Shown one piece after another: positions 7,956 to 16,032 of a DNA stretch of 19,759 bases. The position numbers and the translations under genes were made by a program. The notes beneath the pieces were generated by a model. The model did not search any database and had not been told where the DNA came from. It saw only the letters and a list, made by a program, of their open reading frames with translations. Source of the stretch: CAZFZT01 sp964523675 (lineage in GTDB: Bacteria > Planctomycetota > Phycisphaerae > Phycisphaerales > SM1A02). The stretch spans positions 1 through 19,759 of the forward strand of contig CAZFZT010000066.1 of NCBI GenBank assembly GCA_964523675.1, in the 5' to 3' direction. Each line of letters starts with the position of its first letter. Positions within the stretch are counted from its first letter, which is position 1.

Positions 7956-8084
7956 GTCGTCCTTCCTTTCAGTGCATGATGGATTATGACCAGAGTACCC
8001 CCCCCCAATGTCAAGGATCGTGCCAAAAAAAATTGTTGGCCGCAGCCCTAGCAGACCTGGAAACATACAAGGAGCGATTGATGG

Positions 8085-8279
8085 ATGCCGGCGCGAGACG
8101 ACGCCTTCAGAAACAATTCATCATTTCATACTGCATCGACAACTACTCAAAGCCGAAGTCGCCACGACGGTAGTCATCCCTTTCTACAACGATCGCTACC
8201 GATCATCGGAATCAACGGCTCGTTCTTCAGCACGCACCGCATGATCGAGCAGTACGTGGTCAAGGCGTACTTTGGGTAG
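8085..8279 (+). pseudogene. Decayed duplicate of the glgP 3' end
   Basis: Positions 8205-8279 encode IGINGSFFSTHRMIEQYVVK and then AYFG plus stop. This matches the end of glgP (6004-6078) at 68 of 75 bases by hand count, and similarity continues a few bases past the stop. Upstream, homology persists in other frames: VVIPFYNDRYR (near 8170-8205) corresponds to VVLPCYYNDRERF of glgP, and a DAF...HTAS stretch near 8091-8130 may match DAAAQNHADTAS. About 16 nt are missing between YNDR and IGING, shifting the frame, with at least one more shift upstream. The 5' four-fifths of a phosphorylase is absent. It is a non-functional remnant of a second phosphorylase or of a local duplication. Confidence 0.8.
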
Positions 8280-8360
8280 GTCGTGGGTCGATCGCGGCTG
8301 TGGAGGGTCTTAGATCGAACTCGTCGCGGAGAACGTTGGATCGCAGAGAACCAGGGAGCC

Positions 8361-8405
8361 GTCGGCGTGAGTGACCTGCTGATCCTTCTCGCAGATTGGG
8401 GTTGA
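8361..8405 (+). pseudogene. Orphan C-terminal dockerin-like tail
   Basis: The frame reads VGVSDLLILLADWG then stop. This is nearly identical to VGVSDLLILLAAWG at the end of the intact secreted protein at 16394-17860. The preceding codons (8320-8360) lack the Asp-rich calcium loop and no signal-bearing body is present, so it is a leftover gene end. It sits 82 bp after the glgP remnant on the same strand. Confidence 0.65.
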
Positions 8406-8461
8406 GCCGCAATCTTGGTTCTGTTGGAATCGGCCGTGGGCCTTGTGTGCGCCGCGTGCTC

Positions 8462-8556
8462 AGCCCCCGGTCCGGCTGGCCGTGCGTTTGGCGGTGAAGG
8501 TTTACCGCTGGCTTGCGTTCATTCCGAAGCCCCTTTGCGGTCCTTGACCGGGGGCT
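8462..8556. repeat. Inverted repeat and strong hairpin at the end of the M28 gene
   Basis: AGCCCC (8528-8533) pairs with GGGGCT (8551-8556), and CGGTC (8538-8542) pairs with GACCG (8546-8550), with loop CTT and one bulge of TTTG. The right side, GACCGGGGGCT (8546-8556), also has a perfect 11-bp inverted partner, AGCCCCCGGTC, at 8462-8472. The hairpin lies 16 bp beyond the M28 stop and might end that transcript, but there is no T tract. A REP-like or small mobile palindromic element is another reading. Confidence 0.55.
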
Positions 8557-8571
8557 AAATGGGGCGAACGC

Positions 8572-9663
8572 TCACGGCTTTGATGGTTCACCGCTGTTTG
8601 CCAGACCGCGCAGCACGCGCTCCATGCCGTCGATGACGCGGGCGATGCGTTGGTAGTCGAGCTTATCCGGCGTGTCGCTTGGCTTGTGGTAGTGCGGGTA
8701 CCTGAAGGGGGCGGTGTCGGTGACCATCAGTCCTGCGTAGCCGGCCTGCCAGAACGACCAGTGATCCGACCAGCCGATGCCGGCAATGCCGCCAAAGATC
8801 GCGCCTCCTTCGGATGGAAACTCAGCATGCTCGCGAAAGGAGCCGATTACCTCGCGCAGGAACTTGCGCGACTTGATGTTGCTGACGAAGCCGATGAAGT
8901 TGCCACGATCGGGATAGAACGCGCTGAAGGGCTGTGGGTAATTCTGACTGTTTGGTTCATCGCTGTAATAGCCGATTGTTTCGAGGGCGATCATGCCGAT
9001 GATGTTGTCGCCTCGCTGCTTCGCCGCCCTTGCATAGACAAGCGAACCCATGTCCTCGGTCTGAAAGAACGGCGGCTCTTCGTTGGCGAAGGCGATAAAC
9101 CGAACGGTGCGCTGCGGCTTGGCATCCTTGAAGCGCCGGGCGAGTTCGAGCAGCCCTGCAATGCCGCTTGCATTGTCGTTCGCGCCGGGTGAGCCGAAGA
9201 CACTGTCGTAGTGCGCGCCGATGATGATGATTTCATTCGCGCGGCTTGCGCCCTTGAGTTCCGCAATGACGTTCACGCTTCGCGAGTCTTCATCGCCGAC
9301 TTCATAGCCGTCCGCATCATCGTCAAGCCGTCCCCAGTCAACAACGTACTCCTGCCGCTCGACTCCATAGCCGAGCGAACCGAACTGCTCTGCGATCCAG
9401 CGCTCGGCCTCGTGGAGCGTCGCCGGATTGAAGAGATTGCGCTCGCCAATCGTCTGCGCGAGGTGCACGACATCGCGCTCGATGCGCTGGGCGGCTGTCT
9501 CCTGCTGGGGCGTCAGCGGCGGGAGCGGCCCGTCGAAGCTGCGGCCGGGCATCGGAATCATCAGCCAATACAGTACGGCTACTGCGATGATGAGAAGTGC
9601 GAGCAGGACCGCCAGTCGCAGCAGCGCGGCCCGGGTGATGAGGCGAAATCGCCGTCGCTTCAT
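8572..9663 (-). CDS. M28-family zinc metallopeptidase, membrane-anchored
   Basis: This 363-residue protein should be an aminopeptidase-like M28 enzyme acting outside the cytoplasm. An N-terminal positive stretch (MKRRRFRLITR) and one hydrophobic helix at about 13-37 form an uncleaved anchor. The five metal ligands are visible: His151 (GAHYDS), bridging Asp163 (GANDNASG), Glu196 next to catalytic Glu195 (NEEPPF), Glu228 (ALETIG) and His326 (HYHKPSDT). Asp153 completes HxD. The order and spacing match dizinc peptidases such as the Streptomyces and Vibrio aminopeptidases. The substrate is unknown. It is a single gene: the neighbour downstream is the remnant region and rpsU is divergent. The ATG at 9663 is well placed for the anchor. 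No obvious odd feature. Confidence 0.93.
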   Translation of the reverse strand: MKRRRFRLITRAALLRLAVLLALLIIAVAVLYWLMIPMPGRSFDGPLPPLTPQQETAAQRIERDVVHLAQTIGERNLFNPATLHEAERWIAEQFGSLGYGVERQEYVVDWGRLDDDADGYEVGDEDSRSVNVIAELKGASRANEIIIIGAHYDSVFGSPGANDNASGIAGLLELARRFKDAKPQRTVRFIAFANEEPPFFQTEDMGSLVYARAAKQRGDNIIGMIALETIGYYSDEPNSQNYPQPFSAFYPDRGNFIGFVSNIKSRKFLREVIGSFREHAEFPSEGGAIFGGIAGIGWSDHWSFWQAGYAGLMVTDTAPFRYPHYHKPSDTPDKLDYQRIARVIDGMERVLRGLANSGEPSKP

Positions 9664-9726
9664 ACGACATTGTTAGCGATTACTCAACATTCGGTTCCAT
9701 CACATCCGGTGTTGGCTATTGATTCC

Positions 9727-9745
9727 TACAGGCGAGACGCCTGTA
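9727..9745. repeat. REP-like palindrome
   Basis: TACAGGCG-AGA-CGCCTGTA is a perfect 8-bp stem with a 3-nt loop in the intergenic region between the M28 gene and rpsU. No T tract follows. Palindromes of this sequence are, from memory, frequent in planctomycete intergenic DNA. Only one copy occurs in this window. Apart from this and the rpsU promoter, I see nothing in 9664-9989. Confidence 0.5.
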
Positions 9746-9891
9746 CCGCCATGCTTCAGTCGGCGCTATTGACGTATGGCCTCAATTCGAGACCCCTGGC
9801 GGCCTTGATCCAGTCGCTGGCCCTCGGCCTTGGACGTGACTACCATCAACGCCCCGATCCGGCAGGTGAGCCGGGTGTCGGATCGAAGCAC

Positions 9892-9920
9892 TTGCTATTG
9901 GGCAGCGGATGCAGTCTAAT
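9892..9920 (+). promoter_or_regulatory. Candidate rpsU promoter
   Basis: TTGCTA (9892-9897) and TCTAAT (9915-9920) are spaced by 17 nt. Transcription would start near 9927, giving a leader of about 63 nt before rpsU. The match to consensus is moderate. Confidence 0.45.
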
Positions 9921-9989
9921 ATGGGGCTTCGCTCCTCGGGGCTTGCTTGCCGCACATCTCCTTTTCATTTCGCTTCGCAGAACACACCC

Positions 9990-10313
9990 ATGGCCATTCG
10001 CATCAAGGTCCGACAGAACGAATCGATCAACCAGCTGCTTCGCCGCTTCAAGAAACTCTGTGAGAAAGAGGGTCTGACGAAGGAAGTGAAGAAGCGGCAG
10101 TATTACGAAAAGCCGTCTGAGCGCAAGCGTCGGGAGGAGCGGCGGTCGATCAATCGCATCCGGATGCGCGCGCTCGGCATCACCGGCCCTGGTGGCGCCT
10201 CCGCTCAAGGTGGCGCTGGCAGCTTCGGGCCTGGCGGCTTTGGACCGGGCAACAACAGCGGTGGTGGACGCAGCAGCGGTGGTCGACCGGCAGGAGGCCG
10301 CGGGCGTCGGTAA
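9990..10313 (+). CDS. rpsU: 30S ribosomal protein S21 with Gly/Arg-rich tail
   Basis: This is a small-subunit ribosomal protein that in other bacteria helps mRNA recruitment. ATG 9990 gives 107 residues. Residues 1-65 are canonical S21: MAIRIKVRQNESINQLLRRF, then KKLCEKEGL, KKRQYYEKPSERKRRE and a basic helix. Residues 70-107 are an added low-complexity tail of Gly, Ser, Arg and Asn (GPGGFGPGNNSGGGRSSGG, ending GRGRR). Most S21 proteins are 58-71 residues. The longer upstream reading of the same frame (from 9909) covers the promoter region and is not used. No clear Shine-Dalgarno sequence precedes the start. S21 genes with weak sites are known from bacteria that regulate S21 through anti-SD availability, which cannot be judged here. 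Confidence 0.93.
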   Translation: MAIRIKVRQNESINQLLRRFKKLCEKEGLTKEVKKRQYYEKPSERKRREERRSINRIRMRALGITGPGGASAQGGAGSFGPGGFGPGNNSGGGRSSGGRPAGGRGRR

Positions 10314-10316
10314 GGT

Positions 10317-10352
10317 GGAGCGAAACAGGCACCGCTGAGTGCCCGGCGCTCC
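10317..10352 (+). terminator. Stem-loop after rpsU
   Basis: GGAGCG (10317-10322) pairs with CGCTCC (10347-10352). Inside it GGCAC (10328-10332) pairs with GTGCC (10339-10343) around loop CGCTGA. It starts 4 bp after the rpsU stop codon. No T tract follows, so it is either a weak terminator or an mRNA-stabilising structure. Confidence 0.45.
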
Positions 10353-10722
10353 TCGGTTTGCGGCTTGCGGTCGGGTCCCGATGGGGATCAATCAGACAAA
10401 GAAGTCCAAGCGGCCCGAGGCCACCCTCGCCGATAAACTCGTTACCATGTCGCGGCCAGATCGTCGGCCGCTCTTGTTCGGGCAGACATCGCACCCCTCC
10501 TCCACTGGTGCGACAACATTACGGATGTTCAATCCTGGTCCTCGCAAGGAGAGGACGAGGTGAAGGGGCTGGCGGCTATCAGTACCGATCGATTCGCTTT
10601 CACCATGAGGTGTATGGCCTTTGAGTTGTTCAGGGAAAGGATCGAAGGAGTAGCCATCAGTCATCAGCAGCAGTTCTTGTACTGATTCTTGATTTCGACT
10701 ATCAAACTGGAGAAGACTGAAC
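10353..10722. other. Intergenic region upstream of hppA
   Basis: No gene is supported here. Short open frames on both strands lack ribosome binding sites and family motifs. The stretch presumably holds the hppA promoter and leader, but I see no promoter that stands out. GGAG at 10709-10712, 10 nt before the GTG start, is the likely ribosome binding site. Confidence 0.5.
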
Positions 10723-13344
10723 GTGAACGCTCTCACTGTTGCATATGTCGGCGTCGGCGAGATATTCAGCCACGCTGGGATCTGGATCGTTGCTCCGCTT
10801 GCTGCCATCGCTGCCCTCGCGATGGCGTATGTCTTCTATCAGTCGGTCATGAAGAAGCCCGAGGGCGAGCCGATGATGATCGAGATCGCCGAGGCCGTGC
10901 GCAAGGGCGCCATGGCCTACCTCACGCGGCAGTACAAGGTCGTCGGCTTCGTCTTCCTCATCCTCATCGGCGTGCTGATCCTGATGGGCGTGGCGGGGAT
11001 CCAGTCATATATGGCCGTCATCGGCGTGCCGCTCGCCGGCTTGTTCTCCGGCTTGTGCGGATGGTTCGGCATGAAGATGGCCACCAACGCCTCCGCCCGA
11101 ACCACCTTTGCGGCCAAGCACTCGCTCAACGACGGTCTCACCGTCGCGTTCCGAGCCGGCGCGGTCATGGGCCTCATCGTCGTTGGCTTCGCGCTGCTCG
11201 ACGTCTCCCTCTGGTTCCTCCTCTGGAATCTCTTCGCCCCCAGCGACTTCACGCTGGTTGAAATCACCACGATCATGCTCACCTACGGCATGGGCGCCTC
11301 CACGCAGGCACTCTTTGCCCGTGTTGGCGGCGGCATCTACACCAAAGCAGCGGACGTCGGAGCCGACCTCGTCGGCAAGGTCGAAGCCGGCATTCCCGAG
11401 GACGACCCGCGCAACCCCGCAACCATCGCAGACAACGTCGGCGACAACGTCGGCGACGTGGCCGGCATGGGCGCGGACCTCTATGAGTCCTACTACGGCT
11501 CGATCCTCGCATCAATGGCCCTCGGCGCGGCTGCGGCCATGACCATCGCCGCAACCGCAGGCGAAGCCGGCTCACTGGCCATGCGCCTTGCCGTCGCCCC
11601 GATGGCGCTGGCCGGCCTGGGCATCATCTGCTCCATCCTCGGCATCTTCATTGTCAAGGCAAAGGAAGATGCCACCTTCAGCCAACTCCTCAAATCATTG
11701 CACTCGGGTGTGTGGGCGTCATCGGTCATGATCGCGCTCGTCTCCGGCGGCCTGTTCTGGATGCTCTTTGGCGGGATTGAAGAGGTGAACTGGTGGGGCA
11801 TCTGGCTGGCGATCATCGTCGGCCTTGTCGCTGGCAACGTCATCGCCGTCGCCACCGAGTACTACACCTCCTACGAACACAAGCCCACGCAGTCGATCTC
11901 CGAGCAGGCGCAGACCGGCCCCGCAACCGTCATCATCGGCGGTACCGCAGTCGGCATGATCTCCACCTGGGTGCCCATTACCACCATTGTCATCTCCATC
12001 CTGCTCGCCTTCTCCTTCGCAGGCGGCGGAACGTACTTCCTCCTCGGGCTCTACGGCGTCGGCGTCGCGGCCGTCGGCATGCTCTCCACGCTCGGCATCA
12101 CCCTCGCCACCGACGCCTACGGCCCGATCGCGGACAACGCAGGCGGCAACGCGGAAATGTCCGGCCAGCCGCCGCACGTTCGCGAACGCACCGACATGCT
12201 CGATTCGCTCGGCAACACCACCGCCGCCACCGGCAAGGGCTTCGCCATCGGCTCGGCTGCCCTCACCGCGCTTGCGCTGCTCGCGGCGTACATCTTCGTC
12301 GTGCAGACCTCGCTCAATCGCCAGCTCGTGCCCACCGGCGAAACACTCACGCAGCTCACCGACGCAGGCCACGCCGGCTCTCTCTCCGTTGAATATCGCG
12401 GCCACGGCCAGTTCGCAGTCGTTGACTTGCTCGAAGGTGAACCCAGATCCTTCGGCGGACTCATGATCGCTGAAGACACCACCCTCGATCACTTCGCACT
12501 GGAGTTCGCCGTCGGCGATCGACTCATCTTTGACCGCGCTGAATGGCACAAGCAAGCCAACTTCTACGAAGTGTCGTTCGAGTACACGCACGGCGAAGGC
12601 ACTGCCGATGCGCATCCCCACCATGACGAGTTTCAACTCGTCCCCGTTGATCGCGCAGGCATCCGCCAGATCCTCGCCTACTACGACGTCACCCTCATGA
12701 ACCCGCGCGTGCTCGGCGGCCTGTTCATGGGCGTCCTCCTCGCGTTCGTCTTCTGCGCCATGACCATGTCCGCAGTCGGCCGCGCTGCCTACCGCATGAT
12801 GGGCGAGTGCCGTCGGCAGTTCGGCATCATGCGCGAGGGCTTCCGAGCGCAGGGCATGAGCGAAGAAGACATCGCAGACGCCAAGAAGTGGCCGACCAAG
12901 ATCGACGTCAAGGGTCATCAGTACCCCGACTACGCCGAGTGCGTCGCCATCTCCACCGCAGGTGCCCAGCGTGAAATGGTTATCCCGTCGCTGCTCGCGA
13001 TCATCGTGCCGATCATCGTCGGCCTGATCCTCGGCGTGGGCGGCGTGATGGGCCTGCTCGCAGGCGGCCTCACCTCCGGCTTCGCCGTCGCCATCTTCAT
13101 GGCCAACGCAGGTGGCGCGTGGGACAACGCCAAGAAGTACATCGAAAAGGGCCACTACGGCGGCAAGGGCTCCGAGGCGCACAAGGCAGGCGTCGTCGGC
13201 GACACCGTCGGCGATCCGTTCAAGGACACCTCCGGCCCGTCGCTCAACATCCTCATCAAGTTGATCGCTGTCGTCTCTGTCGTCTTCGCCGGCCTGATCG
13301 TCGCCTACAGCCAGGACATCGGCGCCATGCTCGGCCTGGGATGA
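10723..13344 (+). CDS. hppA: Membrane-bound proton/sodium-pumping pyrophosphatase, K+-dependent type
   Basis: This integral membrane enzyme couples hydrolysis of pyrophosphate to ion pumping. It has 873 residues from a GTG start, against about 650-770 for most family members. The signature DVGADLVGKVE is at 211-221, followed by DDPRNPATIADNVGDNVGDV, and then by DNAGGNAEM at 471-479. The C-terminal KAGVVGDTVGDPFKDTSGPS loop is complete, so the active site looks intact. GNTTAATGKGFAIGSA (497-512) has Ala, not Lys, after GNTT, which marks the K+-dependent subfamily. The extra length is an insertion at about residues 530-645, between the helix ending AAYIFVV and the one starting PRVLGGLFMG. It is hydrophilic, beta-rich and His/Asp-rich (HPHHDE), and probably on the non-cytoplasmic side. 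H+ versus Na+ specificity cannot be settled by eye. A strong terminator follows. Confidence 0.96.
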   Translation: MNALTVAYVGVGEIFSHAGIWIVAPLAAIAALAMAYVFYQSVMKKPEGEPMMIEIAEAVRKGAMAYLTRQYKVVGFVFLILIGVLILMGVAGIQSYMAVIGVPLAGLFSGLCGWFGMKMATNASARTTFAAKHSLNDGLTVAFRAGAVMGLIVVGFALLDVSLWFLLWNLFAPSDFTLVEITTIMLTYGMGASTQALFARVGGGIYTKAADVGADLVGKVEAGIPEDDPRNPATIADNVGDNVGDVAGMGADLYESYYGSILASMALGAAAAMTIAATAGEAGSLAMRLAVAPMALAGLGIICSILGIFIVKAKEDATFSQLLKSLHSGVWASSVMIALVSGGLFWMLFGGIEEVNWWGIWLAIIVGLVAGNVIAVATEYYTSYEHKPTQSISEQAQTGPATVIIGGTAVGMISTWVPITTIVISILLAFSFAGGGTYFLLGLYGVGVAAVGMLSTLGITLATDAYGPIADNAGGNAEMSGQPPHVRERTDMLDSLGNTTAATGKGFAIGSAALTALALLAAYIFVVQTSLNRQLVPTGETLTQLTDAGHAGSLSVEYRGHGQFAVVDLLEGEPRSFGGLMIAEDTTLDHFALEFAVGDRLIFDRAEWHKQANFYEVSFEYTHGEGTADAHPHHDEFQLVPVDRAGIRQILAYYDVTLMNPRVLGGLFMGVLLAFVFCAMTMSAVGRAAYRMMGECRRQFGIMREGFRAQGMSEEDIADAKKWPTKIDVKGHQYPDYAECVAISTAGAQREMVIPSLLAIIVPIIVGLILGVGGVMGLLAGGLTSGFAVAIFMANAGGAWDNAKKYIEKGHYGGKGSEAHKAGVVGDTVGDPFKDTSGPSLNILIKLIAVVSVVFAGLIVAYSQDIGAMLGLG

Positions 13345-13371
13345 TCGCAAGTGAGTTCATTCATCAACAAC

Positions 13372-13398
13372 AGCCGCGGCGCATTGCCGCGGCTTTTT
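13372..13398 (+). terminator. Intrinsic terminator of hppA
   Basis: AGCCGCGGC (13372-13380) pairs perfectly with GCCGCGGCT (13386-13394) around loop GCATT, followed by a T run to 13398. It lies 28 bp after the hppA stop. Confidence 0.92.
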
Positions 13399-13691
13399 CG
13401 TTTGTATGAGAAGTGCGCTACAACCGAGATCATACGGATTCCACTTGGAGCACCGAACAGATTGAAACACTGAGGGCCACAGAGGGCCTCCAAGAAGGGC
13501 TTCATTATGAAGGATGGTGGGGGAGTTGCCAGTGTGTGTTCGGCCGTATTCCCTTGTCAATTTTTTGCTCTCCTCCGTGGACCTCCGTGTTGAATTGCTC
13601 TGTGGGCTCCGCTTCATAGCGCATGCTCCGACAATCAACGCCGCTGCACACACAGTTTTCGGGTCGAACATCGAAGCTTAGGTACAATGGC
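13399..13691. other. Intergenic stretch with degenerate CACAGAGG/CACGGAGG motifs
   Basis: No gene is supported. It contains AACACTGAGGGCCACAGAGG on the plus strand (about 13463-13485) and, about 80 bp on, inverted counterparts CTCCTCCGTGGACCTCCGTG and CTCTGTGGGC. Such CACAGAGG/CACGGAGG runs are, from memory, a recurring intergenic repeat in several GC-rich phyla. TACAAT at 13683-13688, a few bases before the next gene, could be its -10 and would imply a leaderless or nearly leaderless mRNA. Confidence 0.4.
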
Positions 13692-15041
13692 ATGATGTCC
13701 GCCAGCGCGATCTATTTCGGCAGTGCGGCTGCGGCGGCTCTGCTGGGCCTCGCGCTGCTGGTGTGGGCGATGTTTGCTGATCGGGCGAGGGGGCGCAAGC
13801 GATGCCCCAAGTGCTGGTACGACATGAGCGCGGCATTGAACCTGCGCTGCCCGGAATGCGGCCGGGAGGTGAAGCATGAGAAGCAACTTCTGAAGACCCG
13901 CCGGCGATGGAAAGTCGCTTTCGTCACGCTGCTGCCGTTTTTGATCGCGGGCTTTCTTGCGGTGCAGCCGAAGGTGCAGCGCGACGGCTGGTGGTCAATC
14001 ATGCCGACGACGGTGATGCTGCTCTATTTCCAGTTCGAGCAGGATGATGCGGTGATCACGGCGATCGATGGGCGGATGAGCGTGGAGCATGAGCACCCCA
14101 TTTTTGCGGGGCCGATGCTCGTGCCGGAGAAGGCGCAACTGTTCGAATGGCAATGGCGCTGGCTGGCTGCGCGCGTGATCGACCTGCTCGCCGACGATGA
14201 TTTGATGGCAAGTCATCGCGACATGTACTTTTCTTGGGCTTCGACGATGCAAGAGTTTCTGGCAGAGGATGAAGCGCTCCGAAACCGACTCACCGCCGCA
14301 ATCGTCCGATTTCTCTCGCATCGAAGTCCGAACGCTCGTGGTGCAGCGGCGATCTATGGCGTCGATGTGAGCGATCCGGCGGGAACCATTGAACGCCTTG
14401 TGCCACTCTTTGACGGACCTGGTGCAGATACCGATCTGAGGGTGCGCCGGGCCGGTGTAACGGGGCTGCAACTCCTGCTCCATTACACTGGTAGCGAACT
14501 CGCCATTGATGCGCTGATTGACGCACTCGACCATGACGAGATTGAGGTCAAGACAGCGGCTGCAGCCGCGCTTGGCTCGTTTGCCAGATACAACGAAGGC
14601 GATTGGCCTGTCGCAGAGGAGGCACTGCGGAAGGCGATCGAGCGTACCGACGGCGAAATCGGTGAACATCGGGAATGGATGATCGCCGGCTTTGGTGCAT
14701 TTGCAGAGCAGGAGGAACTGAAGCCGCTGCTGCATAAGTGGCTGACGAGCGACGATCCGCACACACGGGCCGGCGCGTTGCGGGTTCTCATGGACAAGAA
14801 CATCCCGCTCGATCGCTATGTGGGTTATGTGGTTGCAGAGTTGCACATCGATGATCCAACCCCGGGTACCTTTTCGTCCCAATGGCTTCTGCGCAGGTGT
14901 GATCCCTGGCTGCTGACGCCGTTTGAAACCCAAATCGCACAGTTGCTCCAGCATGATGATGACGCGACGAGGGATGCCGCTCGATCCGCGCTCTCCAGGA
15001 TCGGCAAACAGCGCGATTCATCGCAGAAGATCGACGATTGA
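13692..15041 (+). CDS. Membrane protein with zinc ribbon and HEAT-like repeats
   Basis: Its function is unknown. Starting at the first Met of the MM pair (13692) gives 449 residues. The frame is open to 13623, but the upstream part (RQSTPLHTQFSGRTSK) does not look coding and covers a possible -10. A first membrane helix spans about 7-28, then a zinc ribbon Cys38-Pro-Lys-Cys41-Trp-Tyr with Cys53-Pro-Glu-Cys56, a basic linker, and a second helix at about 74-92. From about residue 205 on are HEAT-like helical repeats, for example SELAIDALIDALDHDEIEVK followed by TAAAAALGSF, and HTRAGALRVL. HEAT repeats suggest a protein-binding scaffold. The last 24 bp overlap the convergent gene's 3' end. Confidence 0.75.
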   Translation: MMSASAIYFGSAAAAALLGLALLVWAMFADRARGRKRCPKCWYDMSAALNLRCPECGREVKHEKQLLKTRRRWKVAFVTLLPFLIAGFLAVQPKVQRDGWWSIMPTTVMLLYFQFEQDDAVITAIDGRMSVEHEHPIFAGPMLVPEKAQLFEWQWRWLAARVIDLLADDDLMASHRDMYFSWASTMQEFLAEDEALRNRLTAAIVRFLSHRSPNARGAAAIYGVDVSDPAGTIERLVPLFDGPGADTDLRVRRAGVTGLQLLLHYTGSELAIDALIDALDHDEIEVKTAAAAALGSFARYNEGDWPVAEEALRKAIERTDGEIGEHREWMIAGFGAFAEQEELKPLLHKWLTSDDPHTRAGALRVLMDKNIPLDRYVGYVVAELHIDDPTPGTFSSQWLLRRCDPWLLTPFETQIAQLLQHDDDATRDAARSALSRIGKQRDSSQKIDD

Positions 15042-15941
15042 ACTCACCTGCGCCCTGCCGTGGCGCGGTGCCTCAATTGACATCACCGCTTCATCGTCAG
15101 TACGCCCCATCATCACCACGCGCCCCGGCGGCAATTCGCCGATCAATATTGCATCTCCCACAACCGCGCGCGGTTTATCCATCTGCGAGAGCGTTCCTGC
15201 GCTCACTGACAGGGCAATGGTGACGACCGCCAGCGCTGCGAAGATCGCAGTGGCGCACAGCCCCTTGAGCCAGCGTGGCACCACCAGGCGCATCACCAGC
15301 ACCATCCACACCGCAGCGGCCACAACCGACAGCACATCAAGACCCGCGATGATGCGCATGTTTGACAGCCAGCTTGCAAACGCCAGAAGCTCGGTTGGCA
15401 TCGGCTCGAGCCGTCCGATGCGAAATGGCAGGACCGTCCACCACACCAGAGCGATGGCCACCACGCCACCTGCAATCGCGCCCGTATGAGAGAAGACGAC
15501 GGTAAGCACATGCGGCCGGGGTCCGCCGGGTGTTGGTGGCGGGCCAATCACGGCCAAGGAGGCCGCCGGGATCGCAATGAGAAGGAAACCAAGCATCAGC
15601 CATGCCGGCTGCGAAAGCGCTGCTGCGAACACAGCTTCGGGGAGCGATGCGAGCAAGCGCAGGCCGTCGATCAGCGCACCGCCGGCCCATCCTTGAGCGA
15701 CGGGCGCAGCAAGCTCCGGAACGCCGACCGCCTGTGCGAACCCAAGATGAAACCCCACATGACCCATGAGGCAGACCGCGCTGAGGATCCCCACGGCTGT
15801 GATCACGCCGATCGCCAGCCGCACCGGCAGCAGATTGCGATCATGTTCGCGGCGGACGTCCTTCACCGAATCGCGCACAAAAATGACGCGCGTTCGCACG
15901 CCTGTATCACCGGCTCGTCGTGTTCGGACAAGATCTGCCAT
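15018..15941 (-). CDS. Multi-pass membrane protein, function unknown
   Basis: I do not recognise this 307-residue protein. A basic N-terminus (MADLVRTRRAGDTGVRTR) suggests a cytoplasmic start. Probable membrane segments lie at about 42-66, 112-133, 145-172, 195-222 and 228-252, the last ending near VSAGTLSQ. The C-terminal 50 residues (from MDKPRAVVGDAILIGELPPG) are soluble and end in IVDLLR. The arrangement is somewhat like Yip1-type membrane proteins, but I cannot confirm that. Its 3' end overlaps the convergent zinc-ribbon/HEAT gene by 24 bp. Confidence 0.7.
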   Translation of the reverse strand: MADLVRTRRAGDTGVRTRVIFVRDSVKDVRREHDRNLLPVRLAIGVITAVGILSAVCLMGHVGFHLGFAQAVGVPELAAPVAQGWAGGALIDGLRLLASLPEAVFAAALSQPAWLMLGFLLIAIPAASLAVIGPPPTPGGPRPHVLTVVFSHTGAIAGGVVAIALVWWTVLPFRIGRLEPMPTELLAFASWLSNMRIIAGLDVLSVVAAAVWMVLVMRLVVPRWLKGLCATAIFAALAVVTIALSVSAGTLSQMDKPRAVVGDAILIGELPPGRVVMMGRTDDEAVMSIEAPRHGRAQVSSIVDLLR

Positions 15942-16032
15942 CGCCTGTGAAGTGATGATATCAGTGGAGAACTGGCCGGCTAAGAAATACGTGGCGCGAG
16001 ATAGCCGACAGGCGCTCCTGCGTGTTGGTCAT

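Noticed and set aside
11719..13350. 543-codon open frame antisense to hppA
   Set aside because: It is the complement of a GC-rich gene with strong codon bias. The translation is rich in Asp, Glu, Gly, Ala and His and has no family motif.
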